NCBI GenBank assembly: GCA_035645145.1
Contig: DASQNC010000047.1
Coordinates: 1 to 64,000 of the forward strand
Length of the DNA stretch: 64,000 nucleotides
Direction of reading: 5' to 3'
DNA from: Azospirillaceae bacterium
Lineage (GTDB): Bacteria > Pseudomonadota > Alphaproteobacteria > Azospirillales > Azospirillaceae
Under the pieces are notes generated by a model. That model made no database searches, had not been told where the DNA came from, and saw only the letters and a program-made list of their open reading frames with translations. Positions within the stretch are counted from its first letter, which is position 1, and every line of letters starts with the position of its first letter. This document shows positions 1 to 9,204 of this stretch, piece after piece. A program made the translations under genes and the position numbers.

Positions 1-159
1 CGTTTGACGATCCCTTCCACGCTCAAGGCCGGCGTGGCGCGCGACGGTGCGGGGTCGAGGGGCATGGGACGGCTCGAAGCAGGTGGACGGTAAAGGGGCC
101 GCATTCAACGGCGCCCGGAGCTCGCGCGCAAGAGGGAGGCAGCACTCCGGCCCTCGTCC

Positions 160-1140
160 ATGCCCCGGCACGCCCCCCCCCCGGCGCAACCGCCTGTACA
201 GGAGGGATGGCTTTCCGTGCCGATGCGCTTTTGTCCGGGACCGGCGCCGCGGCCTAGGGTTTGGGCGTGGCAGTGCCGGCATGCGCAGGGCTTCCGGACA
301 GGCGAACGGCCGTTCCTGCCCACCGGCGGCGGCAACAGGCCGGCGGACCTGGGCGACGCCCTCCAGGCATTCCAGGACAATGTGGAGGCCTCGCGGACCC
401 TGATCGCGGTCGGCACCAGCAAAAAGGTCTGGGGCTCGGCGCCGGTGCCGACCCGCGAAGGCGACCGGTTCTTCCTCGACTACATCCGCGGCACCGGAGG
501 CGGGCAGCCGATCTTCCACATCGACATGTTCATCACCCTGGTCGGGCGGGACGGGAACGGCCGGTTCCGCGTCATGGTCGGGTCGCCAAGGCGCGCCGCG
601 GAAATCGCCAACCGGCCCTTCCATCCCGGCCTTGCCATGCAGGCGGCCTTCGACGACATCGCGGACCTGCTCGAAGCCAGGGGGTTCGAGGTGATCCGCA
701 ACCCGCTGCCCCAGGTCCACACGGCCGGCGCAGCCCACCCCTTGTCCATGATCCGGGAGCACGCCCGGTCCTTTCCCCGCGGGGACGAACGGACGGCGTG
801 GACGGCCATCGTGGACGAACTCACGGCTCTTGGCGCGGGGGACGACACGCTGGTGGAAAGCCGCAGATGGTACTTTGCGACCGCCAACAACTGCCTTGTG
901 CAAACCGCAGCGGACGGCGGCAATGTGGTGCTCCTGCCCACATACGGGCACGCCCCGTTCGATTGGCTTCGGGCGGTCGATGCGGAGATGCGCCGGCTTT
1001 GGACCGATCTCGGCTACGAGGTCCGGGAACTCGCCAACTTCCACCCGTTCGCCGAAAGTCTCGGCGCGGTCCACTGCATCAAGAAATATCTGGAGCGGAG
1101 CGAGGGCGGCGTTGCGGCGCGCCTCCAAGCGTCGGGTTGA
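160..1140 (+). CDS. Deiminase/amidinotransferase-fold protein, probably lacking its N-terminal half
   Basis: From about residue 75 onward the protein reads like the C-terminal half of guanidino-group-modifying enzymes (agmatine deiminase, peptidylarginine deiminase). A His-Ile-Asp motif (H120, D122, in FHIDMFI) supplies the catalytic His and Asp, and a Cys near the end (C306, in GAVHCIKKYL) is the expected nucleophile. The first 60 or so residues are rich in Pro and Arg and do not look coding. In frame there is a stop at 91-93, and no ribosome binding site precedes the ATG. A GGAGGG at 201-206 precedes an ATG at 207, but that start is in another frame and stops at 255. Relatives are about 330-370 residues with the substrate-binding N-terminal half present, so this is probably a 5'-truncated or decaying gene. 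The substrate cannot be told. It converges on serA. Confidence 0.55.
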   Translation: MPRHAPPPAQPPVQEGWLSVPMRFCPGPAPRPRVWAWQCRHAQGFRTGERPFLPTGGGNRPADLGDALQAFQDNVEASRTLIAVGTSKKVWGSAPVPTREGDRFFLDYIRGTGGGQPIFHIDMFITLVGRDGNGRFRVMVGSPRRAAEIANRPFHPGLAMQAAFDDIADLLEARGFEVIRNPLPQVHTAGAAHPLSMIREHARSFPRGDERTAWTAIVDELTALGAGDDTLVESRRWYFATANNCLVQTAADGGNVVLLPTYGHAPFDWLRAVDAEMRRLWTDLGYEVRELANFHPFAESLGAVHCIKKYLERSEGGVAARLQASG

Positions 1141-1166
1141 GGAGGGGGGCGAACAACGCCCCCTCC
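1141..1166. terminator. Hairpin between convergent genes
   Basis: A GGAGGGGG...CCCCCTCC inverted repeat (one bulged G, loop AACAA) fills the 35-bp gap between the deiminase-like gene and serA. It directly follows the stop codon of the first. It probably serves as a two-way terminator, although neither side has a long T run. Confidence 0.5.
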
Positions 1167-1175
1167 CCATAGCCC

Positions 1176-2753
1176 CTAGAAACGGAGCGTCCGCACCCGG
1201 ACGACACCGGGCAGGGCCGCGACCCTCGCCCGCAGATCCTCGCCCAGCGCCTGGTCGATGGCCACCAGCGCCACGGCGTCCGCCCCCGGTGCCGAGCGGC
1301 CCAGGTGGAAGGTGGCGATGTTCACGCCGGCGTCGCCCAGGGTGCTGCCCAGGCGGCCGATGAAGCCGGGCTTGTCCTCGTTGCGCACGAAAAGCATGTG
1401 GGGCGCCAATTCCGCCTCCATACCCACCTCGTCGATCTGGACGATGCGGGGCTTCTCGCCGCCGAAGAGGGTGCCGGCGACGGTGCGCAGACGGTTTTCG
1501 GTCCGGACCGTCACGGTGATCAGCGTTTGGTAGTCGATGTCGCCGGTACGCTTGGTTTCCTTCAGTTCGATGTCGCGTTCGCGCGCGATCACCGGCGCGT
1601 TGACCATGTTCACGCTGTTCAGAAGCGGCTGCAGCAGCCCTTTCAGGACCAACTGCGTCAACGGCCGGGTGTTCAATTCCGCAACGGCGCCCGAATATTC
1701 AACGGTGACCGACCGCAGCCCGCTTTCGGTGATCTGGCCGGCAAAGCTGCCCAACTGCTCGGCCAGCTTCATGTACGGCCTGAGCTTGGGCGCATCCTCG
1801 GCCGAGACCGACGGCATGTTCAACGCGTTGGTGACGGCGCCGGTCATCAGATAGTCGGCCATCTGCTCGGCCACCTGGAGCGCCACGTTCTCCTGCGCCT
1901 CGGTCGTGCTGGCGCCCAGGTGCGGCGTGCAGACCACCTGCTCCATGCCGAACAGCGGATTCCCCTTTGCCGGCTCCTCGGCGAAGACGTCCAGTGCCGC
2001 GCCGGCCACGTGACCGGACTCCAGCGCCGCCTTGAGGTCGGCTTCGACGATCAGGCCGCCGCGGGCGCAGTTGATGATGCGCACGCCCCGCTTCATCTTC
2101 GCGAACGCCTTGGCGTCGATGATGCCGCGGGTCTGGTCGGTCAGCGGCGTGTGCAGCGTGATGAAGTCGGCCGTCGCGAACAGCTCGTCCAGATCGACCT
2201 TCCGCACGCCGATGTCCTTGGCCCGCTCGTCGGACAGGAACGGGTCGTAGGCATGGACGCGCATCTTCAGGCCGATCGCCCGGTCGGCGACGATCGCGCC
2301 GATGTTGCCGCAGCCGACGATGCCCAGGACCTTGCCGGTCAGCTCCACGCCCATGAAGCGGTTCTTCTCCCACTTGCCGGCGTGGGTGGAGGTGTTGGCG
2401 GCCGGGATCTCGCGGGCGAGTGCGAACATCATGGCGATGGCGTGCTCGGCCGTGGTGACCGAATTGCCGAAGGGCGTGTTCATGACGACCACGCCCGCCG
2501 CGGTGGCGGCCGGCACGTCGATGTTGTCCACGCCGATGCCGGCACGGCCGATGACGCGCAGCGATGTCGCCGCGGCCAGGATGTCCTTGGTGACCTTGGT
2601 GGCCGAACGGACGGCCAAGCCGTCGTAGCCGCCGATGATGGCCTTCAGCTCGTCCGGCTTGAGGCCGGTCTTCACATCGACCTCGACCCCGCGTTCGCGG
2701 AAGATCTCCACCGCACGGGGGGAAAGACTGTCGGAAATCAGGACCTTGGGCAT
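1176..2753 (-). CDS. serA: D-3-phosphoglycerate dehydrogenase
   Basis: It catalyses the first step of serine synthesis, oxidising 3-phosphoglycerate to 3-phosphohydroxypyruvate with NAD. The 525-aa protein has the long (type I) layout. An N-terminal substrate domain is split around a Rossmann domain (GIVGCGNIG near residue 150, catalytic Arg/Glu/His in CARGG, the following Glu and the CTPHLGAST stretch). An allosteric substrate-binding domain follows, and the C-terminus is an ACT domain (about 450-525) that in this family senses serine. I chose the ATG at 2753 (MPKVLIS), with an AAGGA upstream, over a longer in-frame start. It is downstream of serC on the same strand with a 112-bp gap, so the two are probably cotranscribed. 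Confidence 0.97.
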   Translation of the reverse strand: MPKVLISDSLSPRAVEIFRERGVEVDVKTGLKPDELKAIIGGYDGLAVRSATKVTKDILAAATSLRVIGRAGIGVDNIDVPAATAAGVVVMNTPFGNSVTTAEHAIAMMFALAREIPAANTSTHAGKWEKNRFMGVELTGKVLGIVGCGNIGAIVADRAIGLKMRVHAYDPFLSDERAKDIGVRKVDLDELFATADFITLHTPLTDQTRGIIDAKAFAKMKRGVRIINCARGGLIVEADLKAALESGHVAGAALDVFAEEPAKGNPLFGMEQVVCTPHLGASTTEAQENVALQVAEQMADYLMTGAVTNALNMPSVSAEDAPKLRPYMKLAEQLGSFAGQITESGLRSVTVEYSGAVAELNTRPLTQLVLKGLLQPLLNSVNMVNAPVIARERDIELKETKRTGDIDYQTLITVTVRTENRLRTVAGTLFGGEKPRIVQIDEVGMEAELAPHMLFVRNEDKPGFIGRLGSTLGDAGVNIATFHLGRSAPGADAVALVAIDQALGEDLRARVAALPGVVRVRTLRF

Positions 2754-2865
2754 GGATGCTGTTCCTTGGATGCGGGGCGCCGGCGGTCCGGTTTCCAACA
2801 TGGAACCGGACCGCGTCGCCGAATCGCCCGTGAGGGGGAGCGCCGCAAGGCGGCGCTTGGAAAGG

Positions 2866-4026
2866 TCAGGCGGCGGGTGCGGACGCCTTGACGGTGGCGT
2901 AGGCCCAATCGAGCCACGGGACGAGGGCCGTCATGTCCGACGGCTCCACCGTTGCCCCGCCCCACAGGCGCAGGCCGGGCGGCGCATCCCGGTAGGCGGC
3001 GGCGTCGAACGCCACCCCTTCCTTTTCCAGCAGCTCGGCGATCTGCTTGGCCACGGCGGCTTGCGTGTCCGCCCCCAGCGCCGTGAACCAGGGGTCCACG
3101 ATCCTCAGGCAGATGGAGGTGCAGGAGCGCGTGGCCGGATCCTCGGCCAGGAAACCGGCCCAGCCGCTCTGCTCGACCCAGGCCTCGACGACTTCGAGGT
3201 TGGTTTCCGACCGCTCGACCAGCGCCGGCAGGCCTCCGATCCGCTCGGCCCAGGCCAAGCCGTCGATGGCGTCCTCGACCGCGATCATGGACGGGGTGTT
3301 GATGGTTTCGCCCTTGAAGATGCCTTCGTTGATTTTTCCGTCCTTCGTCAGGCGGAAAATCTTGGGCATCGGCCAAGCCGGGTTGTGGCTTTCCAGCCGC
3401 TCGACCGCACGGGGCGACAGGGCAAGCATCCCGTGTGCCGCCTCGCCGCCCAGCACCTTCTGCCAGGACCAGGTGACCACATCCAGCTTGTCCCAGGGCA
3501 ATTCCATCGCGAACGCCGCGGACGTCGCGTCGCAGATCACCAGCCCCTTGCGGTCGACCTTGATCCAGTCGCCGTCCGGCACCCGCACGCCCGAGGTCGT
3601 GCCATTCCAGGTGAAGACAACATCCCGGTCGAAATCAACCTGGGACAGGTCGGGCAGACGACCGTAAGGCGCCTTGATTTCGCGCACGTCGGACAGCTTC
3701 AGCTGCTTCACGACGTCGGTGACCCAATCCTTGCCGAAACTCTCCCACGCCAGCATGTCGATGCCGCGGGGCCCCAGCAGGGACCATATGGCCATCTCGA
3801 CCGCCCCGGTGTCGGATGCGGGAACGATGCCCAGCCGCCAATCGGCGGGCATGCCGAGCACACGCTTGGAGCGCTCGATCACATCGGCCAGCTTGGATTT
3901 TCCGGGTTTCGAGCGGTGGGACCGCCCAACGAGAGCCCCTTGAAGGGCGTCGAGCGTCCAACCAGGACGCTTTGCACAGGGTCCCGACGAAAACAGCGGG
4001 ACCTTTGGCCGAATGCTCGGCTTCAT
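2866..4026 (-). CDS. serC: Phosphoserine aminotransferase
   Basis: A PLP enzyme of about 386 aa that converts 3-phosphohydroxypyruvate and glutamate to phosphoserine, the step after SerA. The sequence matches the alphaproteobacterial SerC form: an N-terminal [12 protein letters not shown], a substrate loop with GTTSGVRVP, and a PLP-binding lysine in [10 protein letters not shown]. The ATG at 4026 has AAGGA about 8 bases upstream. A longer in-frame reading from 4131 has no such site and its extra residues do not look coding. It lies directly upstream of serA and is likely the first gene of a serCA operon. A GC-rich hairpin sits just before the ribosome binding site (separate entry). Confidence 0.97.
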   Translation of the reverse strand: MKPSIRPKVPLFSSGPCAKRPGWTLDALQGALVGRSHRSKPGKSKLADVIERSKRVLGMPADWRLGIVPASDTGAVEMAIWSLLGPRGIDMLAWESFGKDWVTDVVKQLKLSDVREIKAPYGRLPDLSQVDFDRDVVFTWNGTTSGVRVPDGDWIKVDRKGLVICDATSAAFAMELPWDKLDVVTWSWQKVLGGEAAHGMLALSPRAVERLESHNPAWPMPKIFRLTKDGKINEGIFKGETINTPSMIAVEDAIDGLAWAERIGGLPALVERSETNLEVVEAWVEQSGWAGFLAEDPATRSCTSICLRIVDPWFTALGADTQAAVAKQIAELLEKEGVAFDAAAYRDAPPGLRLWGGATVEPSDMTALVPWLDWAYATVKASAPAA

Positions 4027-4049
4027 GTCGCTATCCTTCCAGATAGTCG

Positions 4050-4067
4050 CGTCCCGTTGGGGGGACG
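4050..4067 (-). promoter_or_regulatory. Hairpin in the serC leader
   Basis: A perfect 6-bp stem, CGTCCC/GGGACG with a 6-base loop, lies about 12 bases before the serC ribosome binding site in the transcript. A structured leader called the serC RNA motif has been described upstream of serC in alphaproteobacteria. I cannot confirm a match from the sequence alone, so this is only a candidate control element. Confidence 0.3.
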
Positions 4068-4663
4068 TGGCCCGCCGCCGAGAATGATGAGGAAGGCCTC
4101 CGGCGTCAACGTTGCCCTTGCGGCGCAACATGCCACCGCTATGTGATCAGGCGACGTAGGCTCCTTCGTGGAGACGCGGGGGGCTTGCGCCTGCTTCGCT
4201 TTCCCGTGCGAACTCAACGTCACCGGCAAAGCCACCATCCGCCAGCTTGCGCCCGGATACGCCGGCGCGGATCGGATCCGCGACTTGATGCGAGCCGTCC
4301 GGCCAACGTTCGCCGGCCGGGATGATGGCGACTCGGCGCCGATGGCTCGGGCGGCCTTGGTCACGGTCTCGGCATTGCGCACGGGAACCGGCGAAGGTCG
4401 GCACCGGTCCTGTCGGCAGCGACAGGGCGGCCCCGTTGGGAATGGGAAATCAAGCGGGTGCCGGGCGCGATGGACGTCAGCGATGCCGGCGGCGGTTTTC
4501 CGGTCTCAACGGCACATGGAGTCACCACGGCCCCACCACCGGCGCACACGCCCCTGCAATTCGAGGAGACGGGACGCCAGCGACTACGAATACGCCGGCG
4601 CAGGGCCGCAGCGACCCGATACGACCCGTCCCCCACTCGCATGCGGCGCGCCGCACCCCATGC
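4068..4663. other. Intergenic stretch with no gene recognised
   Basis: About 600 bases between the serC leader and the 569-aa unknown gene. Frames here are open by virtue of GC content, but none has a ribosome binding site with a protein-like product. The left part should contain the serC promoter. I see no tRNA, repeat or clear terminator. Confidence 0.5.
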
Positions 4664-6373
4664 TCAGTTGGCGAACAAACCCGCGTCGCGCAGGATGTCC
4701 TTCAACTTCGCCAACGCGGCTTCCCGATCGACCTCGGAGGGGAACCGCTCGGCATAGCTCTGGGCGAATTCCGGCGTGGCGAGAACCTGCCGGATCACCT
4801 CGGACGCAAGCTTACGGGCCCGGCCCGGTGGCAGGGGCGGCTGGGTGCACAGGCGAATCAGCTTCTGCATGCGCTCCAGTTGGGAGCCGCGGCCCTTCGT
4901 CGCCTCGTTCCGCACCACATCGGTCAGAATGCCGTCGATGGCATTCACGAATTCGGCTTGGGCATTGGTGTCGAAACCGATGCTGGCGAAGCGATTGGCC
5001 AGGGTCGAAAGGGTCGGGATCGACATGGACCGGTCCTTAAGCGGCGCCACATAATCCCGGACCAAGTCATCGGCCTTCATTACATTGCGCAACGGCTCGG
5101 CCACCCGTTGACGCCCAAGCTCGATGGGCGAGGACTCCGCCAGGGCCAGCAGACGGTCCAGCTTGTCGGACAGTGGCTTCGCACCCTGCAGGTATTCGCT
5201 GATGTTGTCGACATGGGTCATCCGGTCGACGCGCTCGCGCACCGCTTCGGCGAACTCCAATTCCGCCCCCAGGCCGGGACTGGTTGCTTCGACGCGCTTT
5301 ACCACGGCGTTCAGCGCCTGCATCTCGTCCGACAGGACACCGTCGTTGGTCAGGTTTTGCCGCACGACGATTTCGCGAAGCAGACGCTCCCGCAGCGCCT
5401 CCCGGCAGCGGGGCATCCCGTCGTCGCGCAGGAGCTTGCCCAGGGCGCGCAACCCGATCGGAAGCTGGTCAAGTGGCTTGTGGAACTCGCCTTGAAGCAT
5501 GTCGACGAGCCCCAACAGCAGATCGGCCCGGCGGCGGCCGGCCACCGGCAGGATCTCGCGCACGGCCGATGCGTGGATCAGGATCTCGGAACCGATGGCA
5601 TCGAACAGGCTGGCATGCTCGTTCGACAGATGCGGTTCGTAGAGCTGGAAGAGAAGCTCGAACTTCTCATTCCACGATTTGCCTGCCGACAAATAGTGGG
5701 TCAGTGCCTTGAACTGATGATAGCGGGCCTCCGCTCCGGAATGCTGGGCTTCGATGCTCAGCATGGCTTCCTGGAACTTGCCCGGGCGCAACGTCACCGG
5801 CGCACCGGCCTGCGCTTCCGTCTTCAGGCGGCGCACGCGCGCCGACACCAGCGCCTCCAGTTCCTTCATCCGGGCGCTGGGCGGTTTCTGGGTGCCGAAG
5901 ACCTGAACCACGGCGATGCGCTGCATGACGGTTTGCACCAGCGCCCCGGAACTCATGATCCGGTCGGCGGCACGGTCACTGTGGAGCAGCTCGACAAGGG
6001 TCAGGGTGTTTTCTTCGAGGTACTTGCCCAACACGGCGAAAATCAACGCCCGTGCATCATCGGACACCAAGTCCTCGGGCGTCTCGCAGGCGACCGCCAC
6101 GCTGCCGGGCACGACGATCGGCATCCAGGGATCGGGCACGGCAACGCCGGGTTTGGACCAACGCGCCACATCCCGGTCATAGACGCAATCGAAGTCCGTC
6201 CGTGTGACCCGCCTGGTCAACCGGATGCCATCGACACTCCCACTATCCCGCAGCTTGTCCACCGCCACGCGGAAAGGAGCTTCGTCGCGGCCGGACTGAA
6301 CGAGCACCCATCGACCGTTGCTCAACGTCTGGAGGAGGAATTCCACGCGCATAAATTCAGAGTTGAACGACAT
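4664..6373 (-). CDS. Conserved-looking protein of unknown function, 569 aa
   Basis: I do not recognise the family. The protein is soluble-looking, mostly helical and Leu/Ala/Arg/Glu-rich, with no signal peptide or membrane segment. The N-terminal 80 residues (MRVEFLLQTLSNGRWVLVQS) look like a small beta-rich domain, followed by a long array of amphipathic helices with no catalytic motif I can name. Codon use is typical of the neighbours, so it is a real gene. The start is either the ATG at 6373 or the one at 6352, and neither has a strong ribosome binding site. It stands alone between serC and a GNAT gene, with a relatively AT-rich patch upstream at about 6430-6465 that may hold its promoter. 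Confidence 0.85.
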   Translation of the reverse strand: MSFNSEFMRVEFLLQTLSNGRWVLVQSGRDEAPFRVAVDKLRDSGSVDGIRLTRRVTRTDFDCVYDRDVARWSKPGVAVPDPWMPIVVPGSVAVACETPEDLVSDDARALIFAVLGKYLEENTLTLVELLHSDRAADRIMSSGALVQTVMQRIAVVQVFGTQKPPSARMKELEALVSARVRRLKTEAQAGAPVTLRPGKFQEAMLSIEAQHSGAEARYHQFKALTHYLSAGKSWNEKFELLFQLYEPHLSNEHASLFDAIGSEILIHASAVREILPVAGRRRADLLLGLVDMLQGEFHKPLDQLPIGLRALGKLLRDDGMPRCREALRERLLREIVVRQNLTNDGVLSDEMQALNAVVKRVEATSPGLGAELEFAEAVRERVDRMTHVDNISEYLQGAKPLSDKLDRLLALAESSPIELGRQRVAEPLRNVMKADDLVRDYVAPLKDRSMSIPTLSTLANRFASIGFDTNAQAEFVNAIDGILTDVVRNEATKGRGSQLERMQKLIRLCTQPPLPPGRARKLASEVIRQVLATPEFAQSYAERFPSEVDREAALAKLKDILRDAGLFAN

Positions 6374-6548
6374 GAACGCTGGCCCGCGGGTCTGGACTGG
6401 TCGCCCCCAAATCCGGGTGCGACCATTAGATTAGCACTTTAGGGCAATGCATTCTACTTTCACACTCCAAACCGCCGAAATCCCCCGCTTCCGGACAGCC
6501 CGCTCTGACAGCGCTTGGCGTCGTTCCCGCTCGGGAAATATTCCACAC

Positions 6549-7004
6549 CTAGGCCGCCCCGCCGCTGCGGATCATCAGGCGATTGGGATCGTCGATCGGG
6601 CCGAACCCGAACCGGCTGTACAGGTTCTGGGCATCACGGGTGAACAGGACCCAACGGCGGATCGCCTGCAGGTCCGGGTCGCCGCAAATGGTGCCGACCA
6701 GCCATTTGGAAAGTCCCCGGCCCCGCCACGGCTCCCGCACGAACACATCACAGACATAGGCGTGCGCGACATAATCGGTGACGACCCGGGCATAACCGGC
6801 CTGATACCCTTCCGGGGCATACAAGCCATAGCAACGGCTGTTCGCGGCTGCGGCCCGGACGCGGTCGAGCGTGATTCCCGGCGACCAGTAGCTGCGCGTC
6901 AGGAATCCGTGGACGGCGTCCATATCCAGTAGCGCCGGATCGGTGCTGATCCGGAACCCGTCCCGGACCCATGTGCGGTGGGCGTTCTCAGGCGCTGAGG
7001 ACAT
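6549..7004 (-). CDS. GNAT-family N-acetyltransferase
   Basis: A 151-aa protein with the GNAT fold: a strand ending VCDVFVREPWRGRGLSKWLV (residues about 79-98) is the acetyl-CoA-binding motif A (R-x-x-G-x-x), and a C-terminal LYSRFGFGPI is the usual motif B. It resembles the group of short acetyltransferases related to the YjdJ/Aac type whose substrate is unknown. The ATG at 7004 follows AGAGGA. The longer frame to 7091 was not used because it lacks a ribosome binding site. The acceptor substrate cannot be predicted. Confidence 0.9.
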   Translation of the reverse strand: MSSAPENAHRTWVRDGFRISTDPALLDMDAVHGFLTRSYWSPGITLDRVRAAAANSRCYGLYAPEGYQAGYARVVTDYVAHAYVCDVFVREPWRGRGLSKWLVGTICGDPDLQAIRRWVLFTRDAQNLYSRFGFGPIDDPNRLMIRSGGAA

Positions 7005-7328
7005 GGATGGTCCTCTCTGGATAATGCGCGGTCCCGGCCGCGAAACCCCGTTTCCGCCAGCGCGTCGAGCCGCAGTCGACCCCGGACACATTCCCGGAGC
7101 AGACGGATCGAATCAACAGTGTCCGTGGAACCGCCACCCGAACGCCAAATCGGTGGGGCGGGGCCGCCGGCCGGTGTGTTTCAGGTTTCGCGGATCTCAT
7201 TGGCCATCCGCATTACCGTCATCCATGAACATGCGTTTCTCGGAAATCGCCGGCGGCGCGCAATGATCCGCCCCGGCCTGTCGGGAAGGCCCTCTGCGCC
7301 CGGAAGCGGTCGCGGTGGACGGAACGGC
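7005..7328. other. Intergenic stretch, nothing recognised
   Basis: Between the GNAT gene and the VOC gene, both on the minus strand. I see no convincing ORF, RNA gene or terminator. It probably carries the GNAT promoter at its left edge. Confidence 0.5.
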
Positions 7329-7700
7329 CTACTCCCTGCGACCATGGTGAACGGCCTCAATGTTGTTGCCGTCGGGGTCCAATACAAAGGCGGCGTAGTA
7401 GCCGGGGTGGTAATGGCGTTCGCCCGGACCGCCATTGTCGCGCCCGCCGGCAGCCAATGCCGCGGCATGGAAGCGGTGCACGGTTTCACGATCGGGCGCT
7501 TGAAACGCCAGATGAAGCCGCGCCGTCGGCGATTCGCCGGCACTCACATACAGCTCGTCGGCCTCGAACCAGTCACCGCCTTCGCCCGTGAGGGGGATTC
7601 CCAGAACATCGAGGATCGCGCCATAGAGCCGCCGGCTGGCCGCAACGTCGCGGACGCGCAGGTGGACATGGTCGATCAGCCGCCCCTTGCAATGCCGCAT
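7329..7700 (-). CDS. VOC (glyoxalase/bleomycin-resistance) family protein
   Basis: A 123-aa single-domain vicinal-oxygen-chelate protein. The N-terminal DHVHLRVRDVAASRRLYGAI (about residues 10-29) gives the first metal-ligand His and the helix of the first beta-alpha-beta-beta-beta unit. The C-terminal YYAAFVLDPDGNNIEAVHH (about 101-119) carries the second unit with its Glu ligand. It belongs to the glyoxalase-like group, and the substrate is unknown. The ATG at 7700 is preceded by GGGGGC. It lies 65 bases upstream of the glmM stop on the same strand, but a functional link is not evident. Confidence 0.92.
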   Translation of the reverse strand: MRHCKGRLIDHVHLRVRDVAASRRLYGAILDVLGIPLTGEGGDWFEADELYVSAGESPTARLHLAFQAPDRETVHRFHAAALAAGGRDNGGPGERHYHPGYYAAFVLDPDGNNIEAVHHGRRE

Positions 7701-7765
7701 GCACAGCCCCCACGGTCGAAACCACCCGTGGAAGGTGGCACGCCCCCGAGAGGTTCCCGCCGCCC

Positions 7766-9130
7766 CTACTCCGCGGCTTTGACCAGGCCAGCCGCGGCCT
7801 CGATGGCGGCGACGATGTCGGCAACCACGGACTTGACCAGGGCCTCGTCGTCGCCTTCGGCCATTACGCGGATCAGCGGCTCGGTGCCGGACTTGCGGAT
7901 CAGCACGCGCCCCGTGCCCTCCAGCCGGGCCTTGCCGTCCTCGATCGCGGCGACCACGGACGCGGCCTCCAACGGCGGCGCGCCGCTGTAGCGCACGTTG
8001 CGCAACACCTGCGGGGCCGGATCGAACAGCTTGGCAACCTCGCTCACCGGCCGGCCACTCTCCTGCACGCAGGCCAGCACCTGCAACGCCGCGACCAGCC
8101 CGTCGCCCGTGGTGGCATAGTCGCCAAGGACGATGTGCCCGGACTGCTCGCCGCCGACGTTGTAGCCCTCCGCCCGCATCCGCTCGACCACGTAGCGGTC
8201 ACCCACGGGCGTGCGCACCAGCGCCACCTTGTGGCCGTTCAGGAACCGTTCGAGCCCCAGGTTGGACATGACGGTGGCCACGACGCCGCCGCCCTTCAAT
8301 TGGCCGGACTGGGCCCAGCGGTGGCCGATCAGCGCCATGATCTGGTCGCCGTCGATCATGTGGCCCATCTCGTCGCACACGATCAGGCGGTCGGCATCGC
8401 CGTCCAGCGCCAAGCCGATATGCGCCCCGGTCTCGACCACCATCCGCTGGATCCGTTGCGGATGGGTGGCACCGCAGTCCTTGTTGATGTTGAAACCGTC
8501 GGGCTGCACGGCGGCCGGGATCACCTCGGCCCCCAGCTCCCAAAGGACGGTCGGGGCCACCTTGTAGGCGGCGCCGTTGGCGCAATCGACCACGATCTTA
8601 AGACCGTCCAGGCGCAGGCCGCGGGGGAAGGTGGCCTTCACCTGCTCGATATAGCGGCCGATGGCATCATCCAGACGGCGGGCACGGCCCAATTCCTTCG
8701 CCGGCGCCAGTTCGCCCGACAGCGGACCGCCGATGCGCCGCTCGATCGCCATTTCGACCTCGTCGGACAGCTTGTAGCCGTCGGGGCCGAACAGCTTGAT
8801 ACCGTTGTCGTGGAACGGGTTGTGCGAGGCGGAGATCATCACACCCATGTCCGCCCGCATGGAGCGCGTCAGGAATGCAATGGCCGGCGTGGGCATCGGC
8901 CCGACCAGCACCACGTCCATGCCCATGGAGATGAAGCCCGCCGTCAACGCCGGCTCCAGCATGTAGCCGGACAGGCGCGTGTCCTTGCCGATGACCACCA
9001 GATGGCGGTGATCCCCCCGGCGGAACTCCAGAGCGGCGGCCATGGCGACCTTCAGCGCCGTCTCGGCGGTCATCGGCTCGATGTTCGCAGTGCCGCGAAT
9101 GCCGTCGGTGCCGAACAGGGTGCGAGACAT
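7766..9130 (-). CDS. glmM: Phosphoglucosamine mutase
   Basis: It interconverts glucosamine-6-phosphate and glucosamine-1-phosphate on the way to UDP-GlcNAc for peptidoglycan and lipopolysaccharide. The 454-aa length is normal. The active-site serine that carries the phosphate is Ser102 (in MISASHNP). The Mg-binding loop reads DGDADR, the sugar-binding loop GGEQSGH, and the phosphate-binding loop RKSGTEP near the C-terminus. It ends the ftsH-folP-glmM run, a very common order in proteobacteria. It starts about 70 bases after the folP stop. Confidence 0.98.
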   Translation of the reverse strand: MSRTLFGTDGIRGTANIEPMTAETALKVAMAAALEFRRGDHRHLVVIGKDTRLSGYMLEPALTAGFISMGMDVVLVGPMPTPAIAFLTRSMRADMGVMISASHNPFHDNGIKLFGPDGYKLSDEVEMAIERRIGGPLSGELAPAKELGRARRLDDAIGRYIEQVKATFPRGLRLDGLKIVVDCANGAAYKVAPTVLWELGAEVIPAAVQPDGFNINKDCGATHPQRIQRMVVETGAHIGLALDGDADRLIVCDEMGHMIDGDQIMALIGHRWAQSGQLKGGGVVATVMSNLGLERFLNGHKVALVRTPVGDRYVVERMRAEGYNVGGEQSGHIVLGDYATTGDGLVAALQVLACVQESGRPVSEVAKLFDPAPQVLRNVRYSGAPPLEAASVVAAIEDGKARLEGTGRVLIRKSGTEPLIRVMAEGDDEALVKSVVADIVAAIEAAAGLVKAAE

Positions 9131-9204
9131 GGGCGGGTGTCCTTCCGTTTGCTCCGACCCTTATACCAAGAGGGTCGGAGCAATGCGCTGCGCCATTCCT
9201 GGGG

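Noticed and set aside
207-257. Short ORF with a good GGAGGG site (MAFRADALL...) before the deiminase-like gene
   Set aside because: Only 16 codons and in another frame than the downstream homology. It could be a remnant, but nothing supports a product.
1305-2891. Long plus-strand open frame opposite serA (528 codons)
   Set aside because: It is antisense to a certain gene. The His/Asp/Gly-rich product with no motif is a typical high-GC shadow.
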